Positions 1 through 7,355 are shown, counted from the first letter of the stretch. The stretch: 15,740 nt of DNA from an uncultured Collinsella sp. (GCA_934630375.1 CAKTVQ010000029.1:1-15740), one strand, 5' to 3'. Made by a program: numbers and translations. The notes: generated by a model from the letters alone, not told the origin.

Positions 1-1665
1 AAGCCGCGCGCTGTCGATATGGTCCCCGAGGAGCCCGACGCGATGGCGCCGGACGAGGAATACCAGCTCACGCCGGCGGGCCGTCGCGAGCGCATTGGAC
101 AGATCGTCCGCCTCGTCAAAAAATACCGCGTGTGGGATAACCTCACGCCGGTGCGCCTGCGCCGCCTGCTCGAGGAGCTCGGCCCCATGTTCGTCAAGAT
201 GGGGCAGATTTTGGCCAACCGCTCCGAGATTCTGCCGCAGCGCTTTTGCGACGAGCTCCGTCGTCTGCGCTCCGATGTAGAGCCGGTGCCGTACGAGGTG
301 GTGCTTCGCTGCCTAGAGGAGGAATACGGCCTGCGCCTGGGGGAGATGTTCGACGCGATCGACCCCAACCCGCTTGGCAGCGCCTCGCTCGCGCAGGTGC
401 ATCGTGCTCGCCTGGTGACGGGCGAGGACGTGGCCGTCAAGGTGCAGCGCCCCGGTGCGCAACAGGTCATGGCGCAGGACATCGACATTATCCGTTCGGT
501 GGTGCGCATCGTCTCCAAGTTCGTCAACACCGATCAGTTCGTTGACTTGCACGGCGTGGTCGAGGAGCTGTGGACCTCGTTTCGCGAGGAGACCAACTTT
601 TTGGCCGAGGCCAAAAACCTCAACGACTTTTACGAGTTCCATAAGAGTGTGCGCGGCGTGTCGTGTCCCAAGTCCTACTTGGATCTGTGCACCGAGCACG
701 TCGTGGTCATGGATTACATCGATGGCATCTCGATTGCCGACCCCGAGCGTCTGGTGGCCGAGGGTTACGACTTGGAGAAGATCGGCTCGACGATTGTCGA
801 GGACTATTCGACGCAGGTGCTCGACGACGGCTTTTTCCATGCCGATCCGCATGCGGGAAACATTATTCTCAAGGACGGCATCGTCTACTTTATCGACTTG
901 GGCATGGTCGGGCGCATGTCGAGCCACGACCGCGGCATCGTCAAGGACATGATTTTTGCCGTGGCCGAGGGCGACGTGCCCAAGCTCAAAGACTCGCTCA
1001 TGCGCTTTGCCGTGACACGCGGCGATTCGGCTGAGCTCGATCACTCGGCATTTTTGTCCGATCTGGACTTTATCGTTGCCGACTTTGCGGGGCTCGATCT
1101 TAAGGACCTGGACATCGGCGAGTTCTTGACCTCGTTGCTGAACTTGGCGCGCAAGAACGATGTTGAGCTGCCGAGCGTGGTGACAATGTTCGCGCGCGGC
1201 ATGGTGACGCTCGAGGGCCTGCTGACCGAGTACATGCCCAACGTCAACATGATCCAGATCATCCAGACGCATATCAAAAACGAGAAGAGCACCTATGCCC
1301 GCGTTCGCGAGATGGGCCGTGACTTTGCGGCGAGCAGCTACCGTGCGGCCAAGGGCTCACTCGAAGCGGCCGAGTACCTGGGTCTGGCATCGCGCATGCT
1401 CACGCGCGGCCAGCTTAAGTTGAATTTGCAGCTCATGAGCAGCGATAAGGCGCTGCGTCAGATAGGCGGCATTGTCGACCGCATGTCGATGGCTATCGTT
1501 ATCGCCGGTCTGTTTATCGGTTCGTCGGTGGTGTACTACGCACGCATCGAGCCGGTTGTGTTTGGCATCCCAGTCATTGGCTTTATGGGCTACGTGAGCG
1601 CGCTGGTGCTGGCGCTCATGCTGGGCCGCAATATCTGGCTCAACAGTCACGGCGGCAAGCACTAG
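1..1665 (+). CDS. UbiB/ABC1 family kinase-like protein (5' end may lie outside window)
   Basis: Member of the UbiB/AarF/ABC1 atypical protein-kinase-like family, membrane-associated ATPases linked to quinone or lipid metabolism; the exact substrate here is unknown. Counting from the ATG at position 19, the protein shows the family signature KMGQ (residues 60-63), the Ala-rich nucleotide loop SASLAQVH (121-128), the VAVK lysine (141), the catalytic HADPHAGN (274-281) and the metal-binding DLG (293-295). Two hydrophobic segments near residues 493-510 and 515-540 form a C-terminal membrane hairpin, as in UbiB proteins. The frame is open from base 1 and the ATG at 19 has no recognisable ribosome binding site, so translation may begin upstream of the window. 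The 548 residues visible are close to full family length. A hairpin terminator follows. The family call is secure; the role in a presumably fermentative anaerobe is not. Confidence 0.9.
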   Translation, partial: KPRAVDMVPEEPDAMAPDEEYQLTPAGRRERIGQIVRLVKKYRVWDNLTPVRLRRLLEELGPMFVKMGQILANRSEILPQRFCDELRRLRSDVEPVPYEVVLRCLEEEYGLRLGEMFDAIDPNPLGSASLAQVHRARLVTGEDVAVKVQRPGAQQVMAQDIDIIRSVVRIVSKFVNTDQFVDLHGVVEELWTSFREETNFLAEAKNLNDFYEFHKSVRGVSCPKSYLDLCTEHVVVMDYIDGISIADPERLVAEGYDLEKIGSTIVEDYSTQVLDDGFFHADPHAGNIILKDGIVYFIDLGMVGRMSSHDRGIVKDMIFAVAEGDVPKLKDSLMRFAVTRGDSAELDHSAFLSDLDFIVADFAGLDLKDLDIGEFLTSLLNLARKNDVELPSVVTMFARGMVTLEGLLTEYMPNVNMIQIIQTHIKNEKSTYARVREMGRDFAASSYRAAKGSLEAAEYLGLASRMLTRGQLKLNLQLMSSDKALRQIGGIVDRMSMAIVIAGLFIGSSVVYYARIEPVVFGIPVIGFMGYVSALVLALMLGRNIWLNSHGGKH

Positions 1666-1716
1666 AGGCTGCGACCGTCACCGTATTTTCCTATCGCAAA
1701 CAATAGCTTTTACCCT

Positions 1717-1744
1717 GGGCTTCGCCTGCGTGCGGGGCCCTTTT
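1717..1744 (+). terminator. Rho-independent terminator after the UbiB-family gene
   Basis: A 9-bp stem, GGGCTTCGC (1717-1725) with GCGGGGCCC (1732-1740), includes two G-U pairs. It encloses a 6-nt loop and is followed by TTTT (1741-1744). It ends the upstream transcript immediately before the promoter of the cobalamin-controlled operon; its T-run abuts the proposed -35 element. Confidence 0.8.
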
Positions 1745-1771
1745 GCGTGATACCATATTGACGGTAATAAT
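1743..1771 (+). promoter_or_regulatory. Probable promoter of the cobalamin-riboswitch operon
   Basis: TTGCGT (1743-1748) and AATAAT (1766-1771) are separated by 17 nt. The -10 matches five of six consensus bases; the -35 is weak. The predicted transcription start near 1778 lies just upstream of the first riboswitch stem at 1781, which supports the choice. A TTGACG at 1758-1763 lacks a partner -10 at normal spacing. Confidence 0.5.
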
Positions 1772-1780
1772 CAATGGCCT

Positions 1781-1953
1781 AGATGGTGGTGCGGAGACGC
1801 ACGAATGCGTGGTTTTCCTGCGCATTTGGGAGAATCGGGGTGCGAATCCCCGGCTGTACCAGTAACCGTAATTCCTCTTGGCTCGGGATGCTCGCGTCGC
1901 AGATCGGACGACGTGCCCGAGCCGTTAAGGTTAAGTCGGATCGCCTCCCATCT
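1781..1953 (+). promoter_or_regulatory. Cobalamin (B12) riboswitch
   Basis: This leader element has the conserved parts of the cobalamin riboswitch family. The closing stem P1 is AGATGG (1781-1786) with CCATCT (1948-1953). Hairpins GTGCG/CGCAC (1789-1802) and AATGCG/CGCATT (1804-1826) follow. The conserved core starts with GGGAGAAT (1828-1835), then a CGGGG/CCCCG stem, then a CCAGTAACCGTAA junction (1859-1871). A peripheral stem GGCTCGGG/CCCGAGCC spans 1880-1923. The B12 box, AAGTCGGATCGCCTCCCATC, is at 1934-1953 give or take one base and has the usual GATxGCC core. It sits in the 5' leader of the DUF4430 surface-protein gene, so that operon should be repressed when cobalamin is plentiful. 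I could not run a covariance model; the match rests on motif order and pairing. Confidence 0.88.
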
Positions 1954-2096
1954 TGCATGCGGCTGCGGCGTATGCCGCCGGTGTGCATAGGGCTCTGGAG
2001 GGAAGGGGGACCCCGATGGGGGAACTCGAGCGCAACATGCGCGATGTCGTGGGGCAGCCTCAAGGCAACGCTCCAAGTACAGACAGTAGGAGACAA
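1953..2096 (+). promoter_or_regulatory. Riboswitch expression platform / 5' leader, possible translational control
   Basis: The 144 nt between the riboswitch and the start codon hold several potential hairpins: an imperfect one at 1954-1987 with inner stem GCGGC/GCCGC (1965-1978); CCCC-GAT-GGGG (2011-2021); GCGCA/TGCGC (about 2030-2042); and CTCC (2071-2074) pairing with GGAG (2089-2092), helped by TAC/GTA (2078-2080 with 2086-2088). The last would mask the ribosome binding site AGGAG at 2088-2092. None has a following T-run, so control of translation initiation is more likely than termination. Confidence 0.45.
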
Positions 2097-5000
2097 ATGG
2101 ATATGTTTGTGGACGAGCGCCAGCGCGTCTCGCATCGCCGTGGCGCAATTGCGCGCGGCGTAGCCAAGCGCGGCCTGGTGGCATTCCTGGCCTTCGCGAT
2201 GGCCTTTGGCACCACGCCGGCTCAGCTGTGGGCCGAGGGTGCCGAGGGCATTGCCGAGGCTGTGGCTCAGACGGCACCGCCTGCCGAGAACGGCTCTGGT
2301 GAGTCCGCGGCAAGCCCTGCTGCCGACCTCAATGCGAGCGGCGGGGTGGCGAATGGGGGCACTGCCGAGCAAGATGCCGCCGCGACAGCTTCGGGCCCTA
2401 CCGGCAAGACTGAGGACGATGGCACCGCCGGCAATGAGACGCCGGCTGCATCGACGTCCGATGCCTCGAAGCAGGACGCCGCCGTTGTCTCTGCCGCTGG
2501 AGAGGCCAAGGCTCAGCCTGCCAAGGCCGAGAGCCAGGATGTCTCCGCCACGTGCTCCGTCGTCGGCACCGACGCCAAGGGCGCCCAGCAGACCTGGGCC
2601 GCCGCCCAGCAGATCACGCTGAAGGAGGGCTCGACCGCGGCCGACCTCTCCGAGCAGCTCTTCAAGCAGGCCGGCCTCAAAGCCGACTACGACCCCAACG
2701 GCTCCTGGGGCTGGGCGCTCAACTCGATCACGTCGCCCTTCGACGCGGGCCGCACGCTCGCCTACGACCCGGCGACCGGCGCGTACTGGCAGCTGTTCGT
2801 CAACGGCAGCGCCTCCGAGGTCGGCGCGGGCGGCTACACGCTCAAGGACGGCGACTCCGTCGTCTGGTGCTACTCGAAGTACGGTGACCCCGCGCCCGTC
2901 GCCAAGGTCTCTGCCACGTGCTCCGTCGTCGGCACCGACGCCGGGGGCGCCCAGCAGACCTGGGCCGCCGCGCAGCAGATCGCTCTGAAGGAGGGCTCGA
3001 CCGCGGCCGACCTCTCCGAGCGGCTCTTCAAGCAGGCCGGCCTCAAAGCCGACTACGACCCCAACGGCTCCTGGGGCTGGGCGCTCAACTCGATCACGTC
3101 GCCCTTCGACGCGGGCCGCACGCTCGCCTACGACCCGGCGACCGGCGCGTACTGGCAGCTGTTCGTCAACGGCAGCGCCTCCGAGGTCGGCGCGGGCGGC
3201 TACACGCTCAAGGACGGCGACTCCGTCGTCTGGTGCTACTCGAAGTACGGTGACCCCGCGCCCGCCAATCAGATTTCCGTTAGCTGCACCGTTATCGGCC
3301 AGGACACCTCGGGTGCTCAGCAGACATGGGCGCAGCCCACGACAGCTTTGGTGGAAGAGGGCGCGACCGCTGCTGATCTTTCCGAGCAGGCCTTTAAAAA
3401 GGCTGGCATTGGCGCCAAAACGGGGAAAGGCACGTACGGCTGGTATCTCGAGTCGCTGACTTCACCGTTCAACAAGACCGTGACGCTTTCGAGCGAGAAA
3501 GTTAACGAAAACACTTGGAAATTCTGGCAGTTCTTCGTTAACGGTCAGGCGGCCAATGTCGGCGCGGGCAATTACACACTCAAGGCCGGGGACAAGGTTA
3601 CCTGGGTCTATGGCTTTGATGGAACCATGCCCGGCCAGGTTTCCGTTTCAATGGAGATCATCGGTAAGAAGGATGAGAAGGCGCAGCGCTGGACCGATCC
3701 TTCGACGCAGGTGTTTGTCGAGGGCACGACGATCAAGGACGCTTCCGCTGCCTACTTCGATGCCATTGGCATTGAGTCCAAGATGTACGACCAATTTGGT
3801 TATTGGGGTGTTCATAGTCTTGTCTCTCCGCTTGATGGCACTGAGCTGTCGGGTGCATGGTCGTTCTTTGTCAACGGCGTTTCCGGGCCTCAGCTCGATA
3901 GCGATTACGTGCTCAAGTCGGGCGACAAAATCGTCTGGGCTTACGCCCCTGGCGACACCGTTCCTAATCCCGATGAAGTCGTAGTCGATCCGAGCGCTTC
4001 GCGCCCGACCGATTGGAAAGCCGACTGGAGTGGCAATTCCAATGCGGTGGTCAAGAACGTGTCCACGCCTACGGGCGCGCTGGCAAGCTCTTGGACGTTC
4101 GATTGGAGGGCCTACTCGGGTGCCACGTATCCCAATGCGAGCGAGCCTATTGTCGTGAACGACAACGTTTACCTTGCCGTGAACAAGCGTTTGCTTAAGA
4201 TCGACGCCGAGTCGGGCAAGGTGCTTGCCGAGTCGAACCTTCAGACTGCGATTGGCTACACCACGCGTCCGATTTATACGAAAGGCTTGGTCATCGTCCC
4301 GCTTGACGGCGGTGCGGTCCAGGCTCTGACGGCCGATACGCTGACGACGGTTTGGGTCACTGACTCTGTGAGCAAATCTGCCCAGTCAAATTCCCAGTTG
4401 ACGGTCGATGGCAACTATCTCTACGTTGGCACCGTTGATGTCGACTATGGAACGAGTACGTACAATAACGGTCATCTGACGCGTATTAATATACTGACCG
4501 GCGCTGTTTCTTGGCAGCATGTTAATGCTGATGAGGGCTACTACTGGACGAGCGCTACAGTGGGCGACGGCTATATTCTGGTTCCGACGAGTGCAGGTAC
4601 CGTTGAGATGCTGAGCAAGTCGACGGGTGATGTGCTCAGCAGCGTTTCGGTTGGTGCCATCGTCAACTCCGGCTGTGTACTGTCCAAAGACGGCAAGCAT
4701 GCCTATGTGATCTCGCGTGACGGCAAGCTCCACGTGCTGGCACTGTCGGACGCAAACGCAAGGGCCTCTTCGCGCATTTCCGAAGAACGCGTCATCGATC
4801 TTGCTCTTACGGGTTGTGCCTGCATGCCCACGCTGTATGGCAATAAGCTGATTGTCGGTGGCGAGGTTTCTGGCGGTTCGGCGCTGGCGATTGTCGACCT
4901 TGATAATGACTTTGCTACGACGTTGGTTTCGTCTGCCGATGGCTCTGTGCTTCCTGCCGGTGGCATCAAGGGCGCACCGCTCGTGAGTGTCCAGGCGGAT

Positions 5001-5870
5001 GACACGTACGTTTATTTCACTGTCAACTATGGTGCGACTTCCGACTATGTGAACTACACCTCGGGCGGTGGCGTGTATCGCTACAAGATGGGTGACGCAC
5101 AGGCGACCGGTGCGTTTAGCGCAGCGGGACACAACAATTACTGTGACTCGCCGATTGCCTGCGATGCCAAGGGTAACCTCTACTACATCAACGATTCCGG
5201 CACGCTTTTCAAGCTGAGCGGTGGCGTTAAGGTCTCGTTTGAGACTGGCGAGGGTTCTAAGGTCGACTTCCAGACTACGGCCGACGGCAAGCTGGTCAAG
5301 CCGGCCGATCCGACGCGCGATGGCTACACTTTCGGCGGTTGGTTCACCGATGAGGCTTGCACGCAGGCGTATGACTTCAGTACACCGGTGACGGCCGATC
5401 TGACGCTGTATGCCAAGTGGACCAAGAATGCCGTTAACCCTGGCGGCAATGGCGGTTCTGGCACTAATGGTGGCAACGGTGGCGCTGGCAACGGTTCTGG
5501 TACTGGTGCCGGCACTGGTTCCGGCTCTAAGGGCCAGCAGGCCGGCGGCGCTATCGCCCCGGGTCATAAGCCGACGACCAAGACGACGGTGTCGACCGAG
5601 ACCGAGACCAAGGACAACAAGTCCGACAAGAAGGACACCGATAAGTCCGATAAGAAGGACGAGAAGAAGTCTGACAAGAAGGACAGCAAGTCCGACAAGA
5701 AGTCCGATTCCAAGTCCGATACGGGTGCTGCTTCCACGACCACTGCTAAGAAGTCCTCTAGTGCCTCCGAGCAGGAGGCTGGCACCAACCCGCTCGCCAT
5801 TGTTGGCGTTGCCGCTGGCGTCATCGGTCTCGCCATCGTCGGCGTGTTCGTGTTCACCAAACGTCGGTAG
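2097..5870 (+). CDS. Cobalamin-regulated surface protein: 4x DUF4430, beta-propeller, B repeat, membrane anchor
   Basis: A 1257-aa secreted protein. The start ATG at 2097 is chosen because AGGAG ends 4 nt upstream; in-frame ATGs at 2103 and 2016 (after a G-rich stretch) are alternatives. Residues 1-46 form a signal peptide (RR/KR-rich n-region, hydrophobic 26-38). An Ala/Ser/Thr-rich spacer follows. Four DUF4430 modules lie near 148-266, 270-388, 391-512 and 515-625; most keep the FVNG loop and the closing Y-x-L-x-x-GD-x-V-x-W pattern. Residues about 652-1041 look like a PQQ-type beta-propeller (repeated strand-turn units such as SGKVLAES, TGAVSWQ, DGKLHVLAL). An InlB-type B repeat (about 1044-1111, DGYTFGGWF, LTLYAKW) leads into a Gly/Asn linker, a K/D/S-rich stalk and a terminal hydrophobic segment 1231-1254 followed by KRR. 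No LPxTG motif is present. The riboswitch and the relation of DUF4430 to intrinsic factor suggest cobalamin binding outside the cell; this is inference. Confidence 0.9.
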   Translation: MDMFVDERQRVSHRRGAIARGVAKRGLVAFLAFAMAFGTTPAQLWAEGAEGIAEAVAQTAPPAENGSGESAASPAADLNASGGVANGGTAEQDAAATASGPTGKTEDDGTAGNETPAASTSDASKQDAAVVSAAGEAKAQPAKAESQDVSATCSVVGTDAKGAQQTWAAAQQITLKEGSTAADLSEQLFKQAGLKADYDPNGSWGWALNSITSPFDAGRTLAYDPATGAYWQLFVNGSASEVGAGGYTLKDGDSVVWCYSKYGDPAPVAKVSATCSVVGTDAGGAQQTWAAAQQIALKEGSTAADLSERLFKQAGLKADYDPNGSWGWALNSITSPFDAGRTLAYDPATGAYWQLFVNGSASEVGAGGYTLKDGDSVVWCYSKYGDPAPANQISVSCTVIGQDTSGAQQTWAQPTTALVEEGATAADLSEQAFKKAGIGAKTGKGTYGWYLESLTSPFNKTVTLSSEKVNENTWKFWQFFVNGQAANVGAGNYTLKAGDKVTWVYGFDGTMPGQVSVSMEIIGKKDEKAQRWTDPSTQVFVEGTTIKDASAAYFDAIGIESKMYDQFGYWGVHSLVSPLDGTELSGAWSFFVNGVSGPQLDSDYVLKSGDKIVWAYAPGDTVPNPDEVVVDPSASRPTDWKADWSGNSNAVVKNVSTPTGALASSWTFDWRAYSGATYPNASEPIVVNDNVYLAVNKRLLKIDAESGKVLAESNLQTAIGYTTRPIYTKGLVIVPLDGGAVQALTADTLTTVWVTDSVSKSAQSNSQLTVDGNYLYVGTVDVDYGTSTYNNGHLTRINILTGAVSWQHVNADEGYYWTSATVGDGYILVPTSAGTVEMLSKSTGDVLSSVSVGAIVNSGCVLSKDGKHAYVISRDGKLHVLALSDANARASSRISEERVIDLALTGCACMPTLYGNKLIVGGEVSGGSALAIVDLDNDFATTLVSSADGSVLPAGGIKGAPLVSVQADDTYVYFTVNYGATSDYVNYTSGGGVYRYKMGDAQATGAFSAAGHNNYCDSPIACDAKGNLYYINDSGTLFKLSGGVKVSFETGEGSKVDFQTTADGKLVKPADPTRDGYTFGGWFTDEACTQAYDFSTPVTADLTLYAKWTKNAVNPGGNGGSGTNGGNGGAGNGSGTGAGTGSGSKGQQAGGAIAPGHKPTTKTTVSTETETKDNKSDKKDTDKSDKKDEKKSDKKDSKSDKKSDSKSDTGAASTTTAKKSSSASEQEAGTNPLAIVGVAAGVIGLAIVGVFVFTKRR
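2539..3263 (+). repeat. Tandem near-identical DUF4430-encoding repeats, 366-bp period
   Basis: Two copies (about 2539-2897 and 2905-3263) are offset by exactly 366 bp, or 122 codons. Only a handful of substitutions separate them, clustered in the first third (AAG/GGG at 2577 versus 2943, ACG/GCT, CAG/CGG). The last roughly 240 bases of each are identical by eye. Codons are almost all G/C-ending in both copies, unlike modules 3 and 4. This implies a recent duplication or gene conversion. Confidence 0.9.
5611..5720 (+). repeat. Low-complexity K/S/D-encoding repeat (stalk region)
   Basis: Repeated units close to TCCGACAAGAAGGAC encode a degenerate SDKKD pattern in the surface protein just before its membrane segment. 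Such charged, disordered linkers usually span the peptidoglycan. The near-repeats make the region prone to length change by slippage. Confidence 0.7.
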
Positions 5871-5879
5871 GTGAGGGCT

Positions 5880-6788
5880 GTGTCCAATAAATCCAAGGAC
5901 GCTGACCCCAAGCAACCAGATTCCTCGTTCATTCAGTTCGACGATGCAAAGCAAAAGGACGCCGCTTCGGCGGCGTCCGCCCCTCGCCGCAAGGCGCTCC
6001 TCGGCGTTCTGACTGCCGCGTGCACCATTCTGATCGTCGTCTCGCTGGGTTTCGTCCATCCTTCCGCAAGCGGTGCCTGGTCCATCGACTGGATCGTTCA
6101 GACCGTGACGGGGGAGAGCGTCGTCACCAAGGACACCAAGGTGTCTGGCTCGACTACGACTTCGGGCGAGGCCAGTTCCAAGGATTCCAAGTCATCGAAT
6201 GACGAAAAAGATGAGTCCAAGCATTCTGATGAGTCCAAGTCCAAGGACGATTCCGAGTCTTCAAACAAGGAATCGGACAAGAACTCGGATAGCAGGAAGT
6301 CCGAGGACCAGGACGGCAAGAAGTCTGGTGACAAATCCGCTGCCCAAAATACGGGAGCCGGTGATACTTCCAATGCGTCTGGCGGTGCTTCTTCGGGCGG
6401 TGGCCAGTCGTCTGATGGAGCCTCATCCTCTAATGGAGGAAACGCCTCCTCGGGCGGCCAGAGCGGCTCGCAGGAGTCCAGCTACGTAACAGTGACGGTT
6501 TCGGTCACATCGAGCGCTGTGGGCAATCCTGTGTCTTCTGGTGGCACCTTTACCTTTAACGAAGGCGCTACCGTCTACGATGCCCTGTGCGCGCTGGGCC
6601 TTTCTGTCAACGCACATGGCTCGTCGTACGGCACGTATGTCTCCGCGATTGGTGGTTTGGCCGAGAAACAGTACGGCGGTACGAGCGGCTGGATGTACTC
6701 CGTCAACGGCACAACGCCCATGACGGCCTGCAGCAACTACGTTCTCTCCAACGGCGACAACGTGGTCTGGTATTACGTTACAGGCTAG
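5880..6788 (+). CDS. Single-pass membrane protein with one C-terminal extracellular DUF4430 domain
   Basis: A 302-aa protein. The preferred start is GTG at 5880, because AGGTGAG (5869-5875) lies just upstream; a GTG at 5871, directly after the previous stop, has no such site. Either choice places the start within 10 nt of the stop of the large surface gene, implying one transcript and translational coupling. Order of parts: a cytoplasmic basic/polar tail (1-37), one membrane segment (about 38-58), a long S/K/D/N/G-rich linker (about 85-200) and a DUF4430 module (about 202-300) with GWMYSVNG (270-277) and a closing strand rich in aromatics (VVWYYV, 295-300). Cysteines 236 and 284 could form a disulphide. 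The N-terminal anchor is the mirror image of the C-terminal anchor in the upstream protein. A role in receiving or holding cobalamin at the membrane is inferred from the operon; other ligands are possible. Confidence 0.85.
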   Translation: MSNKSKDADPKQPDSSFIQFDDAKQKDAASAASAPRRKALLGVLTAACTILIVVSLGFVHPSASGAWSIDWIVQTVTGESVVTKDTKVSGSTTTSGEASSKDSKSSNDEKDESKHSDESKSKDDSESSNKESDKNSDSRKSEDQDGKKSGDKSAAQNTGAGDTSNASGGASSGGGQSSDGASSSNGGNASSGGQSGSQESSYVTVTVSVTSSAVGNPVSSGGTFTFNEGATVYDALCALGLSVNAHGSSYGTYVSAIGGLAEKQYGGTSGWMYSVNGTTPMTACSNYVLSNGDNVVWYYVTG

Positions 6789-6810
6789 AGGCCTCGACAT
6801 AGCGCGCCAG

Positions 6811-6848
6811 ACGGGCGGTTCGGACAAACATCCGGGCCGCCCGTTTTT
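6811..6848 (+). terminator. Rho-independent terminator of the DUF4430 operon
   Basis: A 14-bp stem pairs ACGGGCGG plus TTCGGA (6811-6824) with TCCGGG plus CCGCCCGT (6831-6844), with G-U pairs where T faces G. The loop is CAAACA and TTTT follows. It starts 23 nt after the stop codon, confirming that the operon holds two genes. Confidence 0.9.
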
Positions 6849-6883
6849 CATGCGAATGGGATTGGGTCGCCGGGTCTCTCGGC

Positions 6884-6921
6884 AAACAAAAAACCGGTTG
6901 GAACGAGAATTCCAACCGGTT
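6884..6921 (-). terminator. Rho-independent terminator of the gtrA-like gene
   Basis: On the minus strand, AACCGGTTGGAA (6921-6910) pairs with TTCCAACCGGTT (6903-6892), a perfect 12-bp stem with a 6-nt loop, and is followed by a T-rich run (A-rich at 6884-6891 on the plus strand). It faces the terminator of the DUF4430 operon, so the two convergent units are insulated. Confidence 0.85.
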
Positions 6922-6947
6922 ATACCTTTAAGCAAATGTCGAACAAA

Positions 6948-7355
6948 CTACGACCGTGCGCCCTCGAGGAAGAAGCGGCGGCTGAAGTAGTTGTACCAGG
7001 TGACGAGGAACGTGGCGATGGCCTTCATGGCTTGGTAGCCGATGCTCAAAAACGTGACGCCCACAAACATGTACAGGTCGTTGAGGCCCAGACCGATCAC
7101 CGACAGGATGGTGAAGATCGTGAACTCGCGCTTGCGGCTCATGCCCTCGCGATGGTCGAACACGTACTTCATGCTGAGCCAGTAGTTGACCACGACGGAC
7201 GTGATGAACGAAACCGTGGTGCTCATCAAAAAGTCGAGGTGAAACAGCTCGACGAGCGCAATGAGCATACCCCAGTCGATGCCAAAGGAGATAAGACCCA
7301 CGACGGCGAACTTGAGGAACTGCTTGGTATGAGGTTGTGCCAGTGCCTTGCGCAC
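6948..7355 (-). CDS. GtrA family membrane protein (copy 1)
   Basis: A 135-aa protein with four membrane segments (about 14-36, 43-62, 77-99 and 108-125) and the GtrA-like pattern: an FLKFAVVG start to the first helix, NYWLSMKYVF after the second and a basic end after the fourth (SRRFF). GtrA-family proteins are thought to help move lipid-linked sugars across the membrane for cell-surface polysaccharide or glycosylation; no substrate can be read from the sequence. The start is GTG at 7355 with only a weak upstream site; no in-frame ATG lies before it, and the frame is stopped about 45 nt upstream. It closely resembles the neighbouring gene at 7574-7969, especially across the MKYVF...EGMSR stretch and LSVIGL-LND, so the two are paralogues. 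A 218-nt gap with its own possible promoter separates them. Confidence 0.85.
   Translation of the reverse strand: MRKALAQPHTKQFLKFAVVGLISFGIDWGMLIALVELFHLDFLMSTTVSFITSVVVNYWLSMKYVFDHREGMSRKREFTIFTILSVIGLGLNDLYMFVGVTFLSIGYQAMKAIATFLVTWYNYFSRRFFLEGARS

Noticed and set aside
313..1272. 319-residue open frame on the minus strand
   Set aside because: It is antisense to the conserved kinase-like core of the UbiB-family gene. Such long shadow frames are expected in GC-rich coding DNA.
1758..1763. TTGACG as the -35 of the riboswitch promoter
   Set aside because: A 17-nt spacing would put the -10 inside riboswitch stem P1 (AGATGG), which is not -10-like; TTGCGT/AATAAT fits better.
2539..3263. CRISPR or mobile-element origin of the direct repeats
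   Set aside because: The period is 366 bp, in frame and protein-coding, with no short spacers, terminal inverted repeats or transposase.
5787..5870. Sortase (LPxTG) anchor at the end of the surface protein
   Set aside because: The hydrophobic segment and KRR tail fit, but no LPxTG or close variant precedes them; only GTNPLAIV is seen.
4386..6059. 557-residue open frame on the minus strand
   Set aside because: It is antisense to the propeller, linker and anchor of the surface protein, with low-complexity composition dictated by the opposite strand, no ribosome site and no recognisable domain.
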